A stretch of 64,000 nt of DNA, from positions 29,045 through 93,044 of the forward strand of contig WGNH01000025.1 in assembly GCA_016124665.1 (NCBI GenBank), in the 5' to 3' direction. This DNA is from Alphaproteobacteria bacterium. Lineage in GTDB: Bacteria; Pseudomonadota; Alphaproteobacteria; Caulobacterales; Maricaulaceae. The translations under genes were made by a program, and so were the position numbers. Shown here piece after piece: positions 37,662 through 46,931 of the stretch; within the stretch, counting starts at the first letter, position 1; each line of letters opens with the position of its first letter. The notes below the pieces were generated by a model. The model made no database searches. It had not been told where the DNA came from and saw nothing but the letters and a program-made list of their open reading frames with translations.

Positions 37662-37994
37662 ATGCAAACCCGCAATCCGCTGCTCAACGACTTTGCCGAA
37701 CTGATGACCGACGCCTTTGCCGCGGCGCAGGCTGCCGGTGAAGAGGCGCAGTCCGTCTTCCGCGCCCAGGCTGACAAAATGGCTGCGCGCATGGACCTCG
37801 TCAGCCGCGAGGAATTCGATGCGGTCAAGGCGGTGGCGCAAGCCGCGCGCGACGAGGCTGACGCCCTGAAAGCGCGCATTGAAGCGCTGGAAAAGGCGGC
37901 CACGAAGCCGGCGGCGAAAAAAGCACCGGCCAGCAAGGCCGCGCCGCGGAAATCCACAGCCAAAAAAGCCGCAACCGGCCGGAAGGCCAACTAA
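37662..37994 (+). CDS. ubiK: UbiK-type accessory factor (BMFP family)
   Basis: 110 residues. The N-terminal amphipathic helix (NPLLNDFAELMTDAFAAAQAAGEEA) and the coiled coil (SREEFDAVKAVAQAARDEAD) match the membrane-fusogenic BMFP/UbiK family, which assists ubiquinone biosynthesis complexes. The C terminus is a Lys/Ala-rich tail (KPAAKKAPASKAAPRK) typical of alphaproteobacterial members. Divergent from lgt as in relatives. Confidence 0.88.
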   Translation: MQTRNPLLNDFAELMTDAFAAAQAAGEEAQSVFRAQADKMAARMDLVSREEFDAVKAVAQAARDEADALKARIEALEKAATKPAAKKAPASKAAPRKSTAKKAATGRKAN

Positions 37995-38130
37995 TCCACG
38001 GCCACACACCGCCCTGGCTATTGCCGCGGCAGAAAAACCGGCCCTAGGCTTGTCCCATGGCCCGCGCGATTCGTCCGGATCGCTGGCGGAGGCCGGGACA
38101 GGGCAACCGGCGCGAAAGGATAACAGCGCA

Positions 38131-38631
38131 ATGGAACTCGCGACAGAGACCACATCGTATGACAGCGATCCGCTCGATGCCGTCGAGCAGGCCGTGATCG
38201 CCGAGCAATTGCCCTATGAGCGTGATGAGGGTGGCGAACTGCACTTGTCGGCCCCCGGTGCCTGGCGCGATCACCAGATCTGGTTTGCCTGGCGGCCCGA
38301 TCATGACGCCATACACATCTGCGCCAGCCTGGAGCTGAAAGCGCCGAAGGCCCGCTTCCGCGAGATTTGCGAACTGGTGGCCCGCCTCAACGAAAAGCTC
38401 TGGTACGGTCATTTCGACGTCTGGGAAGAGGATGGCGGCGTCGTCTGGCGTCACGGCATCCCGATCCCGCCGGGCGAAACCCTGTCACCGGCCCAGGCCG
38501 CGGCGCTGATCAGTGCCGCGCGTGAGGCCGGCGAGCGTTTCTATCCGGCGTTCCAGTTCCTCGTCTGGGGCGGAAAGACGGTTGAGGAAGCGGCCCAGTC
38601 GGCCATGTTTGAAACCATTGGAGAGGCTTGA
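38131..38631 (+). CDS. YbjN-domain protein
   Basis: 166 residues matching the alphaproteobacterial YbjN group found upstream of proC (LPYERDEGGELHLSAPGAWRDHQIWFAWR, LVARLNEKLWYGHFDVWEEDGGVVWRHG). YbjN proteins are thought to act as chaperone-like or stress factors. ATG 38131 is preceded by AAAGGA. The open frame extends to 37879, but that part overlaps ubiK in another frame. Confidence 0.9.
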   Translation: MELATETTSYDSDPLDAVEQAVIAEQLPYERDEGGELHLSAPGAWRDHQIWFAWRPDHDAIHICASLELKAPKARFREICELVARLNEKLWYGHFDVWEEDGGVVWRHGIPIPPGETLSPAQAAALISAAREAGERFYPAFQFLVWGGKTVEEAAQSAMFETIGEA

Positions 38632-38634
38632 GTC

Positions 38635-39465
38635 TTGACCACGGATGGACGCATTGCCCTCATCGGAGCGGGCCGCATGGGCGGCGCGCTGGCCGCTGGC
38701 TGGCTACGGGGCAAGGGAAAGCTCGACCCCTCGCGCCTGATCATCTGCGCGCCCAATCCCACGGACAGTATGGCGGAGCTGATCCGCGAGCATGACCTCA
38801 AGCGCGTGGACGCGCTGGGGCCGCGCATGGCGAAGGATGTCTCGCTGATCGTTCTGGCGGTGAAGCCGCAAATCTTCCACCAGATCGCCGGCGATCTCGC
38901 CAGGGTCCTGCCCGGGGACTGCGCCATCATCTCCGTGATGGCGGGCGTTACCATCCGCACCATGACCGAGGCGCTGGGCGACCGCCCGATCATCCGCGCC
39001 ATGCCCAACACGCCCGCCTCCATCGGTGCCGGCATCATCGTCGCCGTGGCCAATGAGGCGGGCGAGGCGCGCAAGGCCGACGCCACGAAGCTGTTGAAAG
39101 TTGGCGGGGCGGTCGAATGGATTCCGGATGAGCGCATGATGGATGCGGTCACGGCGGTCTCCGGTTCCGGCCCGGCCTATTTCTTCCTGCTCGCCGAAGC
39201 CCTGGCCGGGGCGGGCGAGAATGAGGGCCTGCCGCGAGAGCTCGCCGAGAAGCTGGCGGCCAATACGCTGACCGGTGCGGGCCAGCTTCTGAAGGCGTCC
39301 GGCCTGACCCCGCAGGAACTCCGGCGTCAGGTGACCTCCCCGAATGGCACGACCCAGGCGGCGCTGGATGTGATGATGGGCAATAGCGCCCTGCCGGAAT
39401 TGATGCGCCGCGCGGTCAATGCCGCCGAACGCCGCTCGCGTCAGCTCAGCGACCCGAACCGCTAG
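38635..39465 (+). CDS. proC: Pyrroline-5-carboxylate reductase
   Basis: 276 residues. The NADPH-binding GAGRMGGALAAGW, the VLAVKPQ segment, IIRAMPNTPASIGAG and the C-terminal ALTGSGPAY-like AVSGSGPAYFFLLAEAL and TSPNGTTQAALDVM are all typical. It makes proline from pyrroline-5-carboxylate. The start is TTG at 38635, three bases after the YbjN stop. Its stop codon overlaps the convergent serine hydrolase stop by a few bases. Confidence 0.96.
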   Translation: MTTDGRIALIGAGRMGGALAAGWLRGKGKLDPSRLIICAPNPTDSMAELIREHDLKRVDALGPRMAKDVSLIVLAVKPQIFHQIAGDLARVLPGDCAIISVMAGVTIRTMTEALGDRPIIRAMPNTPASIGAGIIVAVANEAGEARKADATKLLKVGGAVEWIPDERMMDAVTAVSGSGPAYFFLLAEALAGAGENEGLPRELAEKLAANTLTGAGQLLKASGLTPQELRRQVTSPNGTTQAALDVMMGNSALPELMRRAVNAAERRSRQLSDPNR

Positions 39466-40499
39466 CTTTCGGAGCTGGACGGAATGCCCGGCAGAAGGGC
39501 GCGCAGGAAAAGCTGGCCGGAAAAGCCGACATCGCCCTGCAATTCGCGATGGATGCGCACGCCGCGCGTCATCCGCACCACGACCAGATCATAGTCCGGC
39601 AGGATAAAGAGCCGCTGATCGCCCGATCCGGCGGCGGCGTAGACGGTCGGGAAGTTTGCGGGTGCGGCGGCAATTCCGCCCCGGGCCGTGCGGAAGCGGC
39701 TGCGTGGCTCGACGCCCTCATGATGTATCCACCAGCCCATGCCATACATGCGCATATAGCGCTGTTCGAACATCGCGGCAGTGGCCTCGGCATCGAGCAG
39801 GCGCGTTCCGCCAATCTCTCCGCCCCGCGCGACCAGATAACCGAAGCGGGCCCAGTGCATGGGCGAGATCTCGACGCCTTCGGACAGCAGCGGGTCGCCC
39901 TCGAAATGCGACCAGGAGGCGACATCGGCATTGATCGGGATCAGCACGCGCGACCGGAAATAGTCGGCCGGCGACATGTCGCTTCCCGCCGCTTCCAGCT
40001 TTCGCCGCATCACCTCGCCGAAGACGGCAAACGGGCGCGGGCCATAGGCAAAACGGGTGCCGGGATCATTCCGCGCATGCGAACGGACCGCATTTTCATA
40101 TGAGACATAGCGGTCCTGCACCACGTGAATACCGCTCACCAGCGACAATAATTGCCGGATCGTGATCTGCGACAGGCGCTCATCATCCTGCCATTCGGTC
40201 AGCGTGTCCGCGACCGGCTCGTCCAGCGTCAGAAGCCCGTCCTCAACGGCTGCTGCCGCCATCGCAGCGGTCAGGCTTTTGGTGCCGCTGGCGAGTTCCC
40301 AGGCATCGTCCGGACCGCTGTTCACATAATGCTCGCACACGACGGTGCCGCGATGCACGACAATCACGGCCTCGCCGCGATAGCGGTCACTGTAGCGGGC
40401 CGCCGCCTCGCAATCGATTTCAAATACCGATGACGGCGCTTGTGCCGCCGCAATGCCCGGTATCAGACAGGTGATCAGGATGATGAAGGCAATCCGCAT
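39462..40499 (-). CDS. Secreted beta-lactamase-family serine hydrolase
   Basis: 345 residues. Signal peptide MRIAFIILITCLIPGIAAAQ. The SxxK nucleophile is in ELASGTKSLTAAM, followed by LTEWQDDERLSQITIRQLLSLVSGI. The second motif is probably the Tyr of RFAYGPRPF. Penicillin-binding-protein-like esterases and peptidases share this fold. ATG 40499 follows GGGGAAAA; the frame upstream to 40520 is less likely. The substrate is unknown. Confidence 0.87.
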   Translation of the reverse strand: MRIAFIILITCLIPGIAAAQAPSSVFEIDCEAAARYSDRYRGEAVIVVHRGTVVCEHYVNSGPDDAWELASGTKSLTAAMAAAAVEDGLLTLDEPVADTLTEWQDDERLSQITIRQLLSLVSGIHVVQDRYVSYENAVRSHARNDPGTRFAYGPRPFAVFGEVMRRKLEAAGSDMSPADYFRSRVLIPINADVASWSHFEGDPLLSEGVEISPMHWARFGYLVARGGEIGGTRLLDAEATAAMFEQRYMRMYGMGWWIHHEGVEPRSRFRTARGGIAAAPANFPTVYAAAGSGDQRLFILPDYDLVVVRMTRGVRIHRELQGDVGFSGQLFLRALLPGIPSSSES

Positions 40500-40582
40500 T
40501 GGTTTTCCCCGGCCGGCCATCGGTTTCCGGCCGGCATGCTGCCTGCCGGATCGGTGCGGTTCAATTCACGATGGGGTGAGGA

Positions 40583-41326
40583 TTACCCGCCCTTCGACAC
40601 ATCGCGGTGACGGCGCATCAGATGCTCGCCGCCATCGACCAGAATGGTTTCCGCTGTCATTGCCGGACTGGCGAGGATGAAGCGGACCGTGCGGACAATA
40701 TCCTCCGGTGTCGAACCGCCCTGCATCGGATTGTTTTTGTGAGCGGCCTCAAACGCGGCATCGCTCATATCCGGGGCCGGCAGGGTCAGGCCCGGCGCGA
40801 CAGCATTCACCCGCACACGCGGCGCAAACTGCATCGCCATCGTCTCGGTCGCAGCATGCAGCCCGGCCTTGGCCAGCGTATAGCTGAAATGATCCGGGTT
40901 CAGATTGAACAGTTTCTGGTCCAGCAGATTGATGACGCAGCCCGAATTGCGGCCGCTATGGGCTTCCGCCATGACCGAGGCCAGAAGGCAGGGCGCGGCC
41001 AGATTGATATTCAGGATGCGCTGCATCTCGGCCGGATCGAGTTTTTCCGCCGAATCATAATCAAAGACCGAGGCCGAATTGACCAGCACGTCGACCCGGC
41101 CCAGTCCGCGGACCAGCTGGGGCAGGGAGGACGTTTCCGCCAAATCGAATTGCACGGCTTCGGCTTCGCCACCGGCGGCCCGGATATCCGCCACCGTCCG
41201 GCCCGCTTCTTCGGCAGAGCGGTTGAAATGTACCCATATCTTGTAACCGTCGGCGGCCAGTGCTTTGGCAATGGCTGCGCCGAGGCGCTTGCCAGCGCCG
41301 GTAACCAGAGCGATTTTAGAGTCCAT
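40583..41326 (-). CDS. SDR oxidoreductase, pteridine reductase/FolM-like
   Basis: 247 residues. The cofactor motif [12 protein letters not shown] has Arg where most short-chain dehydrogenases have Gly, as in pteridine reductases and Fol[13 protein letters not shown], the [21 protein letters not shown] catalytic stretch (Tyr-xxx-Lys) and [16 protein letters not shown] also fit that group. FolM makes tetrahydromonapterin, the likely cofactor of the PhhA encoded at 49 kb. The start codon overlaps the divergent uvrC start. Confidence 0.8.
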   Translation of the reverse strand: MDSKIALVTGAGKRLGAAIAKALAADGYKIWVHFNRSAEEAGRTVADIRAAGGEAEAVQFDLAETSSLPQLVRGLGRVDVLVNSASVFDYDSAEKLDPAEMQRILNINLAAPCLLASVMAEAHSGRNSGCVINLLDQKLFNLNPDHFSYTLAKAGLHAATETMAMQFAPRVRVNAVAPGLTLPAPDMSDAAFEAAHKNNPMQGGSTPEDIVRTVRFILASPAMTAETILVDGGEHLMRRHRDVSKGG

Positions 41327-43232
41327 GAAAGCCTCCCGGCCAGCCCGTCCCCCTACCGTCGCGGAAGATACAGCGGCCCCGCCCGAAGAGGGGACAGCCG
41401 GTCTGACCGGACCAGAGGTGATTGCATCTTACGTCAAGCGGCTGCCGGCGAAACCCGGCGTCTACCGCATGTATGGCAAAGATGGTGATATCCTCTATGT
41501 CGGCAAGGCGAAAAACCTGAAAAACCGGGTTTCGAACTATGCCAAGGGGGGCGGACACAATAACCGCATCGCCCTGATGATCGCGCTGACGCGGTCGATG
41601 GAATTTGTCGTCACCGAGACCGAAACCGAAGCCCTGCTGCTGGAAGCCAATCTGATCAAGCGGCTCAAACCGCGCTTCAATGTCATCCTGCGCGATGACA
41701 AATCCTTTCCCTACATCCTGATCCGCACCGACCATGCTGCGCCACAGATCCGCAAGCATCGCGGCGCGCGCAAGGCGAAGGGCATGTATTTCGGCCCCTT
41801 TGCCAGCGCCGGAGCAGTCAATGCGACGCTCAACACGCTGCAGAAAGCCTTCCTCCTGCGCACCTGCACCGACAGCGTCTATGAAGGCCGCACCCGGCCC
41901 TGCATGCTCTATCAGATCAAGCGCTGCGCCGGCCCGTGCGTCGATCTCGTCCGGCCGGAGGCCTATCAGGAACTGGTCGATGAGGCCGAGGCGTTCCTGC
42001 GCGGCCGGTCCAATGCGCTGCGCGAGCAATTGAGTGCCCAGATGGCCGCTGCCTCCGAGGCGCTGGATTTCGAGGCCGCCGCGAAATTGCGCGACCGTAT
42101 CCGGGCCATTGCGGCGGTGACCACCGAACAGGGCATCAATCCGGAAGGCGTGGAGGAAGCCGATATCGTGGCGCTGGCGCAGGAGGGCGGCAAATCCTGC
42201 GTCCAGGTCTTCTTCTACCGCGCCGGTCAGAACTGGGGCAATCAGAGCTTCTTCCCGAAACACGAAGCCGAGGCCGAGCCATCGGAAATCCTCGCCGCCT
42301 TTCTCGCGCAATTCTATGATGACCGTCCGGCCCCGGCGCTGATCATGACCTCGCATCCGGTCGAGGAGGCCGCGCTGATCGGCGAGGCGCTGACCCTGCG
42401 CGCCGACCGCAAGGTGACGGTGATGACACCGCAGCGCGGCGAGAAGAAGAAACTGGTCGAGCGCACGCGCAACAATGCCCGCGAAGCGCTGGGCCGCCGC
42501 CTGTCGGAAAGCGCCACCCAGGCGCGTCTCCTGAAAGGCGTGGCGAAGGTCTTCAAGCTGGACGAGCCGCCAAGGCGCATCGAGGTCTATGACAATTCCC
42601 ACATCCAGGGCACGAATGCGCTGGGCGCAATGATCGTCGCCGGGCCGGAAGGATTTTCAAAAACCCATTACCGCCGCTTCAACATGAAGGGCGATGATGC
42701 CGCCACCAATGATGATTTCGCCATGATGGCGGCCATGCTGCGCCGCCGCTTTGCCCGTCTGCTCAGGGAGCGGGAGGAGGGCGCACCGGTGCCGGATCTG
42801 GTGCTGATCGATGGCGGCAAGGGTCAGCTTTCGTCCGTTATGGCGGTGATGGAGGAGCTGGGCATCACCGATGTGCCGGTCGCGGCCATTGCCAAGGGGC
42901 CGGAACGCGATGCCGGGCGCGAAGCCTTCTATCTGCCGGGCGAAGCGCCCTTCAAACTGCCGATGAATGATCCGGTGCTGTATTATCTCCAGCGCCTGCG
43001 CGATGAAGCCCACCGCTTTGCGATTGGCGGCCATCGTGCGAAACGTCAGAAGACACTGCGCGACAATCCGCTCGATTCCATTCCCGGCATCGGCCCGTCA
43101 CGCAAGAAAGCGCTGTTGGCGCATTTCGGCTCCGCCAAGGCGGTGGAACGCGCCGCGCTTGCCGATCTCGAAGCCGTGGAGGGCGTATCCGCCGCCATGG
43201 CCAAACGCATTCATGACTGGTTCCAGCAATGA
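41325..43232 (+). CDS. uvrC: UvrABC excinuclease subunit C
   Basis: About 635 residues. The GIY-YIG nuclease ([27 protein letters not shown], residues 43-69), the UVR motif around 245, the C-terminal RNase H-like nuclease ([33 protein letters not shown]) and two HhH motifs ([20 protein letters not shown]) are complete. It makes both incisions in nucleotide excision repair with UvrB, encoded at the right edge. The ATG at 41325 shares CATG with the divergent SDR gene; an in-frame ATG at 41271 is an alternative. Confidence 0.96.
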   Translation: MKASRPARPPTVAEDTAAPPEEGTAGLTGPEVIASYVKRLPAKPGVYRMYGKDGDILYVGKAKNLKNRVSNYAKGGGHNNRIALMIALTRSMEFVVTETETEALLLEANLIKRLKPRFNVILRDDKSFPYILIRTDHAAPQIRKHRGARKAKGMYFGPFASAGAVNATLNTLQKAFLLRTCTDSVYEGRTRPCMLYQIKRCAGPCVDLVRPEAYQELVDEAEAFLRGRSNALREQLSAQMAAASEALDFEAAAKLRDRIRAIAAVTTEQGINPEGVEEADIVALAQEGGKSCVQVFFYRAGQNWGNQSFFPKHEAEAEPSEILAAFLAQFYDDRPAPALIMTSHPVEEAALIGEALTLRADRKVTVMTPQRGEKKKLVERTRNNAREALGRRLSESATQARLLKGVAKVFKLDEPPRRIEVYDNSHIQGTNALGAMIVAGPEGFSKTHYRRFNMKGDDAATNDDFAMMAAMLRRRFARLLREREEGAPVPDLVLIDGGKGQLSSVMAVMEELGITDVPVAAIAKGPERDAGREAFYLPGEAPFKLPMNDPVLYYLQRLRDEAHRFAIGGHRAKRQKTLRDNPLDSIPGIGPSRKKALLAHFGSAKAVERAALADLEAVEGVSAAMAKRIHDWFQQ

Positions 43233-43813
43233 TCTTTACCCTGCCCAACATTCTCACCGCTTTCCGCCTCGTCGCCGGACCACTGGGCGCGCTGTTTTTG
43301 TGGTGGGGGTTGAATGCCGCCGATAATGAAGGCCTGATCCGCTGGTGGTCCTATGCGCTGGCACTGTTTATCGGCGGTGCGGTTTCGGACTGGCTGGATG
43401 GCTGGCTGGCGCGCCGTCTGGGGCAGGTCAGCGCCTTCGGCGCTTTGCTCGATCCGATGGCCGACAAGGTGTTTGTCGGCGCTTTCCTGATCGTCTTCGC
43501 CATCTGGTCGGGCCTGTGGCTGGTCAGCTGGCCGGTCGCCATCATCCTGTCGCGCGACATCGTCATCACGGCGATCCGGCTGTCGCGCCTGGGCAAGGAG
43601 AATGTGCCGGTGCCGGTCTCCCTCGCCGCCAAGGTCAAGACCGCCGTGGAAATGCTGATGATCGCCTGGTTCTTCGCCCTCATCTTCCTGGTGCGCGGAG
43701 ACAGTGTCTGGGCCTATGAAGCCTGGATCGTCTTTTTGTGGATCGCCGCCGCGCTCAGCCTCTATACCGGCCTGACCTATCTCTGGGCGATGCGAAAGAC
43801 TTCGTCGGGATAA
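43229..43813 (+). CDS. pgsA: CDP-diacylglycerol-glycerol-3-phosphate 3-phosphatidyltransferase
   Basis: 194 residues. The CDP-alcohol phosphotransferase motif is [27 protein letters not shown] (in pieces [10 protein letters not shown] and [10 protein letters not shown]) with four to six helices. It commits CDP-diacylglycerol to phosphatidylglycerol synthesis in the inner membrane. The ATG overlaps the uvrC stop, a conserved pairing in proteobacteria. Confidence 0.95.
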   Translation: MIFTLPNILTAFRLVAGPLGALFLWWGLNAADNEGLIRWWSYALALFIGGAVSDWLDGWLARRLGQVSAFGALLDPMADKVFVGAFLIVFAIWSGLWLVSWPVAIILSRDIVITAIRLSRLGKENVPVPVSLAAKVKTAVEMLMIAWFFALIFLVRGDSVWAYEAWIVFLWIAAALSLYTGLTYLWAMRKTSSG

Positions 43814-43875
43814 GTGATCCCGGATTTGCGTGTTAGAGAGCTATAAGCCGCCGCAGACAGCGGCAAGGACGCAGC

Positions 43876-44577
43876 ATGACAGAGATTTCCGATACCCATA
43901 TCCTGGTCGTGGACGATGATGACCGCATCCGTGACCTTCTGAAACGCTTCCTGTCGCGGCATGGCTACCGCGTCTCCACCTCCGCCGGCGCATCGAAGGC
44001 GCAGGCGAAGATGCGGTCCATGGATTATGATCTCATCGTGCTGGATGTGATGATGCCCGGCATGGACGGGTTCGAGCTCACCCGGATTGTCCGCGAAACC
44101 CGCGAAACCCCGATCCTGCTGCTCACCGCCCGAGGCGAGGCCGAAGACCGCATCAGGGGACTGTCGCTGGGGGCGGATGATTATCTGGCCAAGCCGTTCG
44201 AGCCGGAAGAACTGGTGCTGCGGATCAATGCCATCCTGCGCCGCGCGCGCCCGGCCGCGCTCGAACCGAAAAAAGTCCGGTTCGGCCAGTTCCGCTTCGA
44301 TATCGGCAATGGCGCACTGACCCGCAATGGCGAGGCCGTACGCCTCACCGGCGGCGAGGAAACCCTGTTAAAGGCGCTGGCCCGCGCAGTGGGGCAGACC
44401 GTATCGCGCTATGATCTGTGCGAGCTGACCGGCGGCGGCGAACGCGCCGTGGATGTGCAGATGACCCGGCTGCGGCGCAAGCTGGAAGCTGATCCGCGCC
44501 AGCCGCTTCATTTACAGACCATTCGCGGTGAGGGATACAAGCTGATCGCCGAGGCGATTTTCGAGGATCAGGGCTGA
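43876..44577 (+). CDS. OmpR/PhoB-type response regulator
   Basis: 233 residues. Receiver domain 1-120 with acidic pocket DDDD (13-16), phospho-acceptor Asp57 in LIVLDVMMPGMDGFEL, Thr in LLLTARGE and Lys in YLAKPFEPEEL. The C-terminal winged helix is ERAVDVQMTRLRRKLEADP ... IRGEGYKLIAE. It is paired with the downstream sensor kinase (7-bp gap) and probably regulates envelope genes in the OmpR manner. Confidence 0.95.
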   Translation: MTEISDTHILVVDDDDRIRDLLKRFLSRHGYRVSTSAGASKAQAKMRSMDYDLIVLDVMMPGMDGFELTRIVRETRETPILLLTARGEAEDRIRGLSLGADDYLAKPFEPEELVLRINAILRRARPAALEPKKVRFGQFRFDIGNGALTRNGEAVRLTGGEETLLKALARAVGQTVSRYDLCELTGGGERAVDVQMTRLRRKLEADPRQPLHLQTIRGEGYKLIAEAIFEDQG

Positions 44578-44584
44578 CACCGAT

Positions 44585-45904
44585 TTGGGACCGTTGAAAC
44601 GATATCTGCCGAAAAGCCTGTTTGGCCGGTCCCTGTTGATCTTTGTCGTGCCGGTCGCGGTCATGCAGGGGCTGATCGCCTGGGCTTTCTTTGAAGAACA
44701 CTGGGAAACCGTCACCCAGCGCCTGTCGGAAGGCGTGGCCGGCGACGTCGCCATGATGACGGAATTGTTCGAACAAAGCGGCGGCGATCTCTCCACTTTT
44801 GATCTGCTCGCGGACAATGCGTACCGCAATATGCAGCTCTCGGTGGATTTCCGCGAGGGCGAAGTCTTGCCCACCTCGCGCCGCTCCTCCTTTTTCAGAA
44901 CGCTGGACCGCACCCTGCGGCGCTCCCTGACCGCGGCCATGGACAATCCGGTCTGGTTCGACACCACGCGCTATCCCGCCTATGTCGATATCCGCGTCCA
45001 GACGGAGACCGGGGTGCTGCGCTTCATTGCCGTGCGCGAGCGCGTCTTCGCCACCACGGGGCATATCTTCCTGCTCTGGCTGTTCGGAGCGACGGCGCTG
45101 CTCAGCCTGGTCTCGGTGATTTTCATCCGCAATCAGGTCAAGCCGATCCGGCGCCTTGCCGACACCGCCAAACGCTTTGGCCGCGGCGAGGACGACACAG
45201 ATTTCAAGCCCGCCGGCGCCCGCGAGGTGCGCGAGGCTGCGCACGCTTTTATCGACATGCGCCAGCGCATCACACGGCATCTGGACCAGCGCACCTCGCT
45301 GCTGGCCGGGGTCAGCCATGATCTGCGCACGCCTTTGACGCGGCTGAAGCTGCAACTGGCCCTGATGCCGGAAGGCAGCGAGCGCGATGATGCCATCCGC
45401 GATGTCGCCGAAATGGAGCACATGCTGGAGGAATATCTGGCCTTTGCGCGCGGCCAGGTGAGCGAGGAAACCGTTGAGGCCGATGTCTCTGCCCTTGTCA
45501 CCGAAACCGTGGAGGCGGCGCGCCGCGCGGATCCGGCCATCGCCCTGGAAGCGGAAGCGGATATCCGCGCCAATGTCCGGCCCGGCGTGCTGAAGCGCGG
45601 CATTGCCAATCTCATCGCCAATGCCTGCGCCTACGGCACGCAGTGCGAGGTCTCGGTCCGGCGGCTGAACCGGCGGCTGGAAATCATTGTCGACGACAAT
45701 GGGCCGGGCATCCCGGCGGACAAGCGCGAGGAGGCCTTCAAACCCTTCTCGCGGCTGGATGAGGCGCGCAATATGAACCGCGAGGGGGTCGGCCTCGGGC
45801 TCGCAATTGCCCGCGATGTCGCCCGTGGCCATGGTGGCGATGTGGAATTGTCCGAAAGCCCGCTGGGCGGCTTACGCGCCGTCATGCGCCTGCCGCTGGC
45901 CTGA
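44585..45904 (+). CDS. EnvZ-type sensor histidine kinase
   Basis: 439 residues. Two membrane helices (about 14-36 and 160-181) flank a periplasmic domain of about 120 residues. Then HAMP (IRNQVKPIRRLADTAKRFG), the H-box GVSHDLRTPLTRL with His245, an N-box NLIANACAYG, and GPGIP and GLGLAIA ATP-lid motifs. TTG at 44585 is the probable start; another TTG lies at 44594. It phosphorylates the regulator encoded directly upstream. A hairpin CGAACCC/GGGTTCG follows the stop. Confidence 0.93.
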   Translation: MGPLKRYLPKSLFGRSLLIFVVPVAVMQGLIAWAFFEEHWETVTQRLSEGVAGDVAMMTELFEQSGGDLSTFDLLADNAYRNMQLSVDFREGEVLPTSRRSSFFRTLDRTLRRSLTAAMDNPVWFDTTRYPAYVDIRVQTETGVLRFIAVRERVFATTGHIFLLWLFGATALLSLVSVIFIRNQVKPIRRLADTAKRFGRGEDDTDFKPAGAREVREAAHAFIDMRQRITRHLDQRTSLLAGVSHDLRTPLTRLKLQLALMPEGSERDDAIRDVAEMEHMLEEYLAFARGQVSEETVEADVSALVTETVEAARRADPAIALEAEADIRANVRPGVLKRGIANLIANACAYGTQCEVSVRRLNRRLEIIVDDNGPGIPADKREEAFKPFSRLDEARNMNREGVGLGLAIARDVARGHGGDVELSESPLGGLRAVMRLPLA

Positions 45905-45974
45905 CGCGCATCCTTTCCGAACCCGTCAGGGTTCGCAAGCGCGACCGCGCGCCCGCACCGTACAGGACGTTCAA

Positions 45975-46139
45975 ATGAATGCCCACGCCCCAGCCCTGAG
46001 CCCGTTTCATGTGAGCACGGCCCGCAACACCAGCAGTGCAGACAGGCGCCCGGGCCGCGCGCAGCGGAAACAACTGAAGAAAAGTGTGCGCCCCCGTGGT
46101 CAGATCGCACCAATTCTTCCGCTTCAAGGAGGAGGGTGA
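45975..46139 (+). CDS. Candidate small ORF, 54 aa, basic
   Basis: In the 550-bp gap after the sensor kinase, an ATG at 45975 preceded by AGGAC opens a 54-residue frame. It is rich in Arg and Lys in the middle (RRPGRAQRKQLKKSVRPRG) and ends PILPLQGGG. It might be a real small protein or an accident of GC-rich sequence. Its last codons contain the GGAGGAGGG that would serve the next ORF. I do not recognise it. Confidence 0.3.
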   Translation: MNAHAPALSPFHVSTARNTSSADRRPGRAQRKQLKKSVRPRGQIAPILPLQGGG

Positions 46140-46234
46140 AAGTGGCTGCGGTGCCCGTCGGCCTGCATCCAGCCCCTGCGAGGGAGGGTGGAGCCGGAAA
46201 CCGGTTTCGGGGCACCGCAACCGGGAGCGCACAC
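46084..46234. other. Nested inverted repeats: possible structured RNA
   Basis: Two nested perfect stems. The outer one pairs GTGTGCGC (46084-46091) with GCGCACAC (46227-46234), extended by four more pairs after one mismatch. The inner one pairs TGCGGTGCCC (46147-46156) with GGGCACCGCA (46210-46219). Inside is a near palindrome around AAACCGGTTT. The 151-nt span could be a small RNA or mRNA leader. The minus-strand copy would end in TTTTCTTC, a possible terminator. It does not match the RNase P, SRP, tmRNA or cobalamin motifs I know. Confidence 0.5.
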
Positions 46235-46312
46235 ATGGGAAACTGCCCTGTCATGCCTGAATGGCAGCTGAGCGGACCCGGCTTTGTTTCGCCTTTCATG
46301 CGGCCTGAATAA
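46142..46312 (+). CDS. Candidate small ORF, 56 aa
   Basis: GTG at 46142 lies five bases after GGAGGAGGG, an excellent ribosome site, and opens a 56-residue frame ending FVSPFMRPE. An in-frame ATG at 46235 with GGGAG upstream gives a 25-residue version (MGNCPVMPEWQ start). It follows the 54-aa ORF by two bases, so the two could be coupled. The sequence resembles nothing I know, and it overlaps the inverted-repeat element. Confidence 0.3.
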   Translation: MAAVPVGLHPAPAREGGAGNRFRGTATGSAHMGNCPVMPEWQLSGPGFVSPFMRPE

Positions 46313-46393
46313 GGCGGTGTTCGTGACAGTCTTTGTCTCCCGTATTACGCGAGTGCAGCATAATTTCTTCGCTAATCAGGCTTTTTTTCCGGA

Positions 46394-46408
46394 TTAAGTC
46401 GTGGTTAA
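46394..46408 (+). promoter_or_regulatory. CtrA-type binding box
   Basis: A perfect TTAA-N7-TTAA full site (TTAAGTCGTGGTTAA) lies 48 bp upstream of the small exported protein gene at 46456. CtrA is the cell-cycle regulator of Caulobacterales and relatives and recognises this motif near promoter -35 regions. Confidence 0.65.
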
Positions 46409-46455
46409 CTCTGTTCACTGCGTTGGGGGACGTTAAACGTGAGCAGGAAAACTTC

Positions 46456-46848
46456 ATGAAAAGATTTGTAACGACCGCGGCCGCATTGGGCCTGATGACG
46501 TCGGGCGCCGCTTTTGCGGACGGCATGGACAATGCCGTGGGCAACACCGTCCGGATCATCGTCAACGATGCCGGCGAAGGCTTCGATGTCTATTTTGACG
46601 CCGGCGGCGTCTATTCCGACAGTCTTGGCCGCACCGGCGCCACATGGGCGTTTGACGAGCAGCTTTGCATCACGCCGCCGCCCGACGCAGGGGCCGAAAC
46701 CAGTTGTGGACCCTGGAATGAAGATCTGGATGCCGGCGGCAGCTGGCAGACAGATGGCTGGTCCGATGACGGCACCATGATCACGATTTCTATCCTTGAA
46801 GGACGCGGCCACGACGCGCCGACCCCTCCGACGCCACCGGCTGAATAA
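46456..46848 (+). CDS. Small exported protein, likely CtrA-controlled
   Basis: 130 residues. Signal peptide MKRFVTTAAALGLMTSGAAFA, then NTVRIIVNDAGEGFDVYFDAGG and a region with two cysteines (LCITPPP, TSCGPWN) that may form a disulfide. The C terminus is proline-rich (DAPTPPTPPAE). AGGAAAA precedes the ATG. I do not recognise the family. The CtrA box upstream suggests cell-cycle or motile-stage expression (inference). Confidence 0.75.
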   Translation: MKRFVTTAAALGLMTSGAAFADGMDNAVGNTVRIIVNDAGEGFDVYFDAGGVYSDSLGRTGATWAFDEQLCITPPPDAGAETSCGPWNEDLDAGGSWQTDGWSDDGTMITISILEGRGHDAPTPPTPPAE

Positions 46849-46877
46849 TCCGCACCACTCACCCTTCAGGGATAATG

Positions 46878-46916
46878 AAACGGCCGGCCTGGCACCCAGG
46901 CTGGCCGTTTTGTTTT
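46878..46916 (+). terminator. Rho-independent terminator
   Basis: A 15-bp stem (AAACGGCCGGCCTGG with CCAGGCTGGCCGTTT, one G-T pair), a three-base loop, then TTGTTTT. It ends transcription of the 46456 gene, 30 bases after its stop. Confidence 0.88.
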
Positions 46917-46931
46917 GACAGGAGACTGCCC

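Noticed and set aside
46084..46234. Assigning the inverted-repeat element to 6S, RNase P, SRP, tmRNA or a cobalamin riboswitch
   Set aside because: The expected core sequences of each are absent, and the loop asymmetry does not fit 6S well. It is left as an unnamed structured element.
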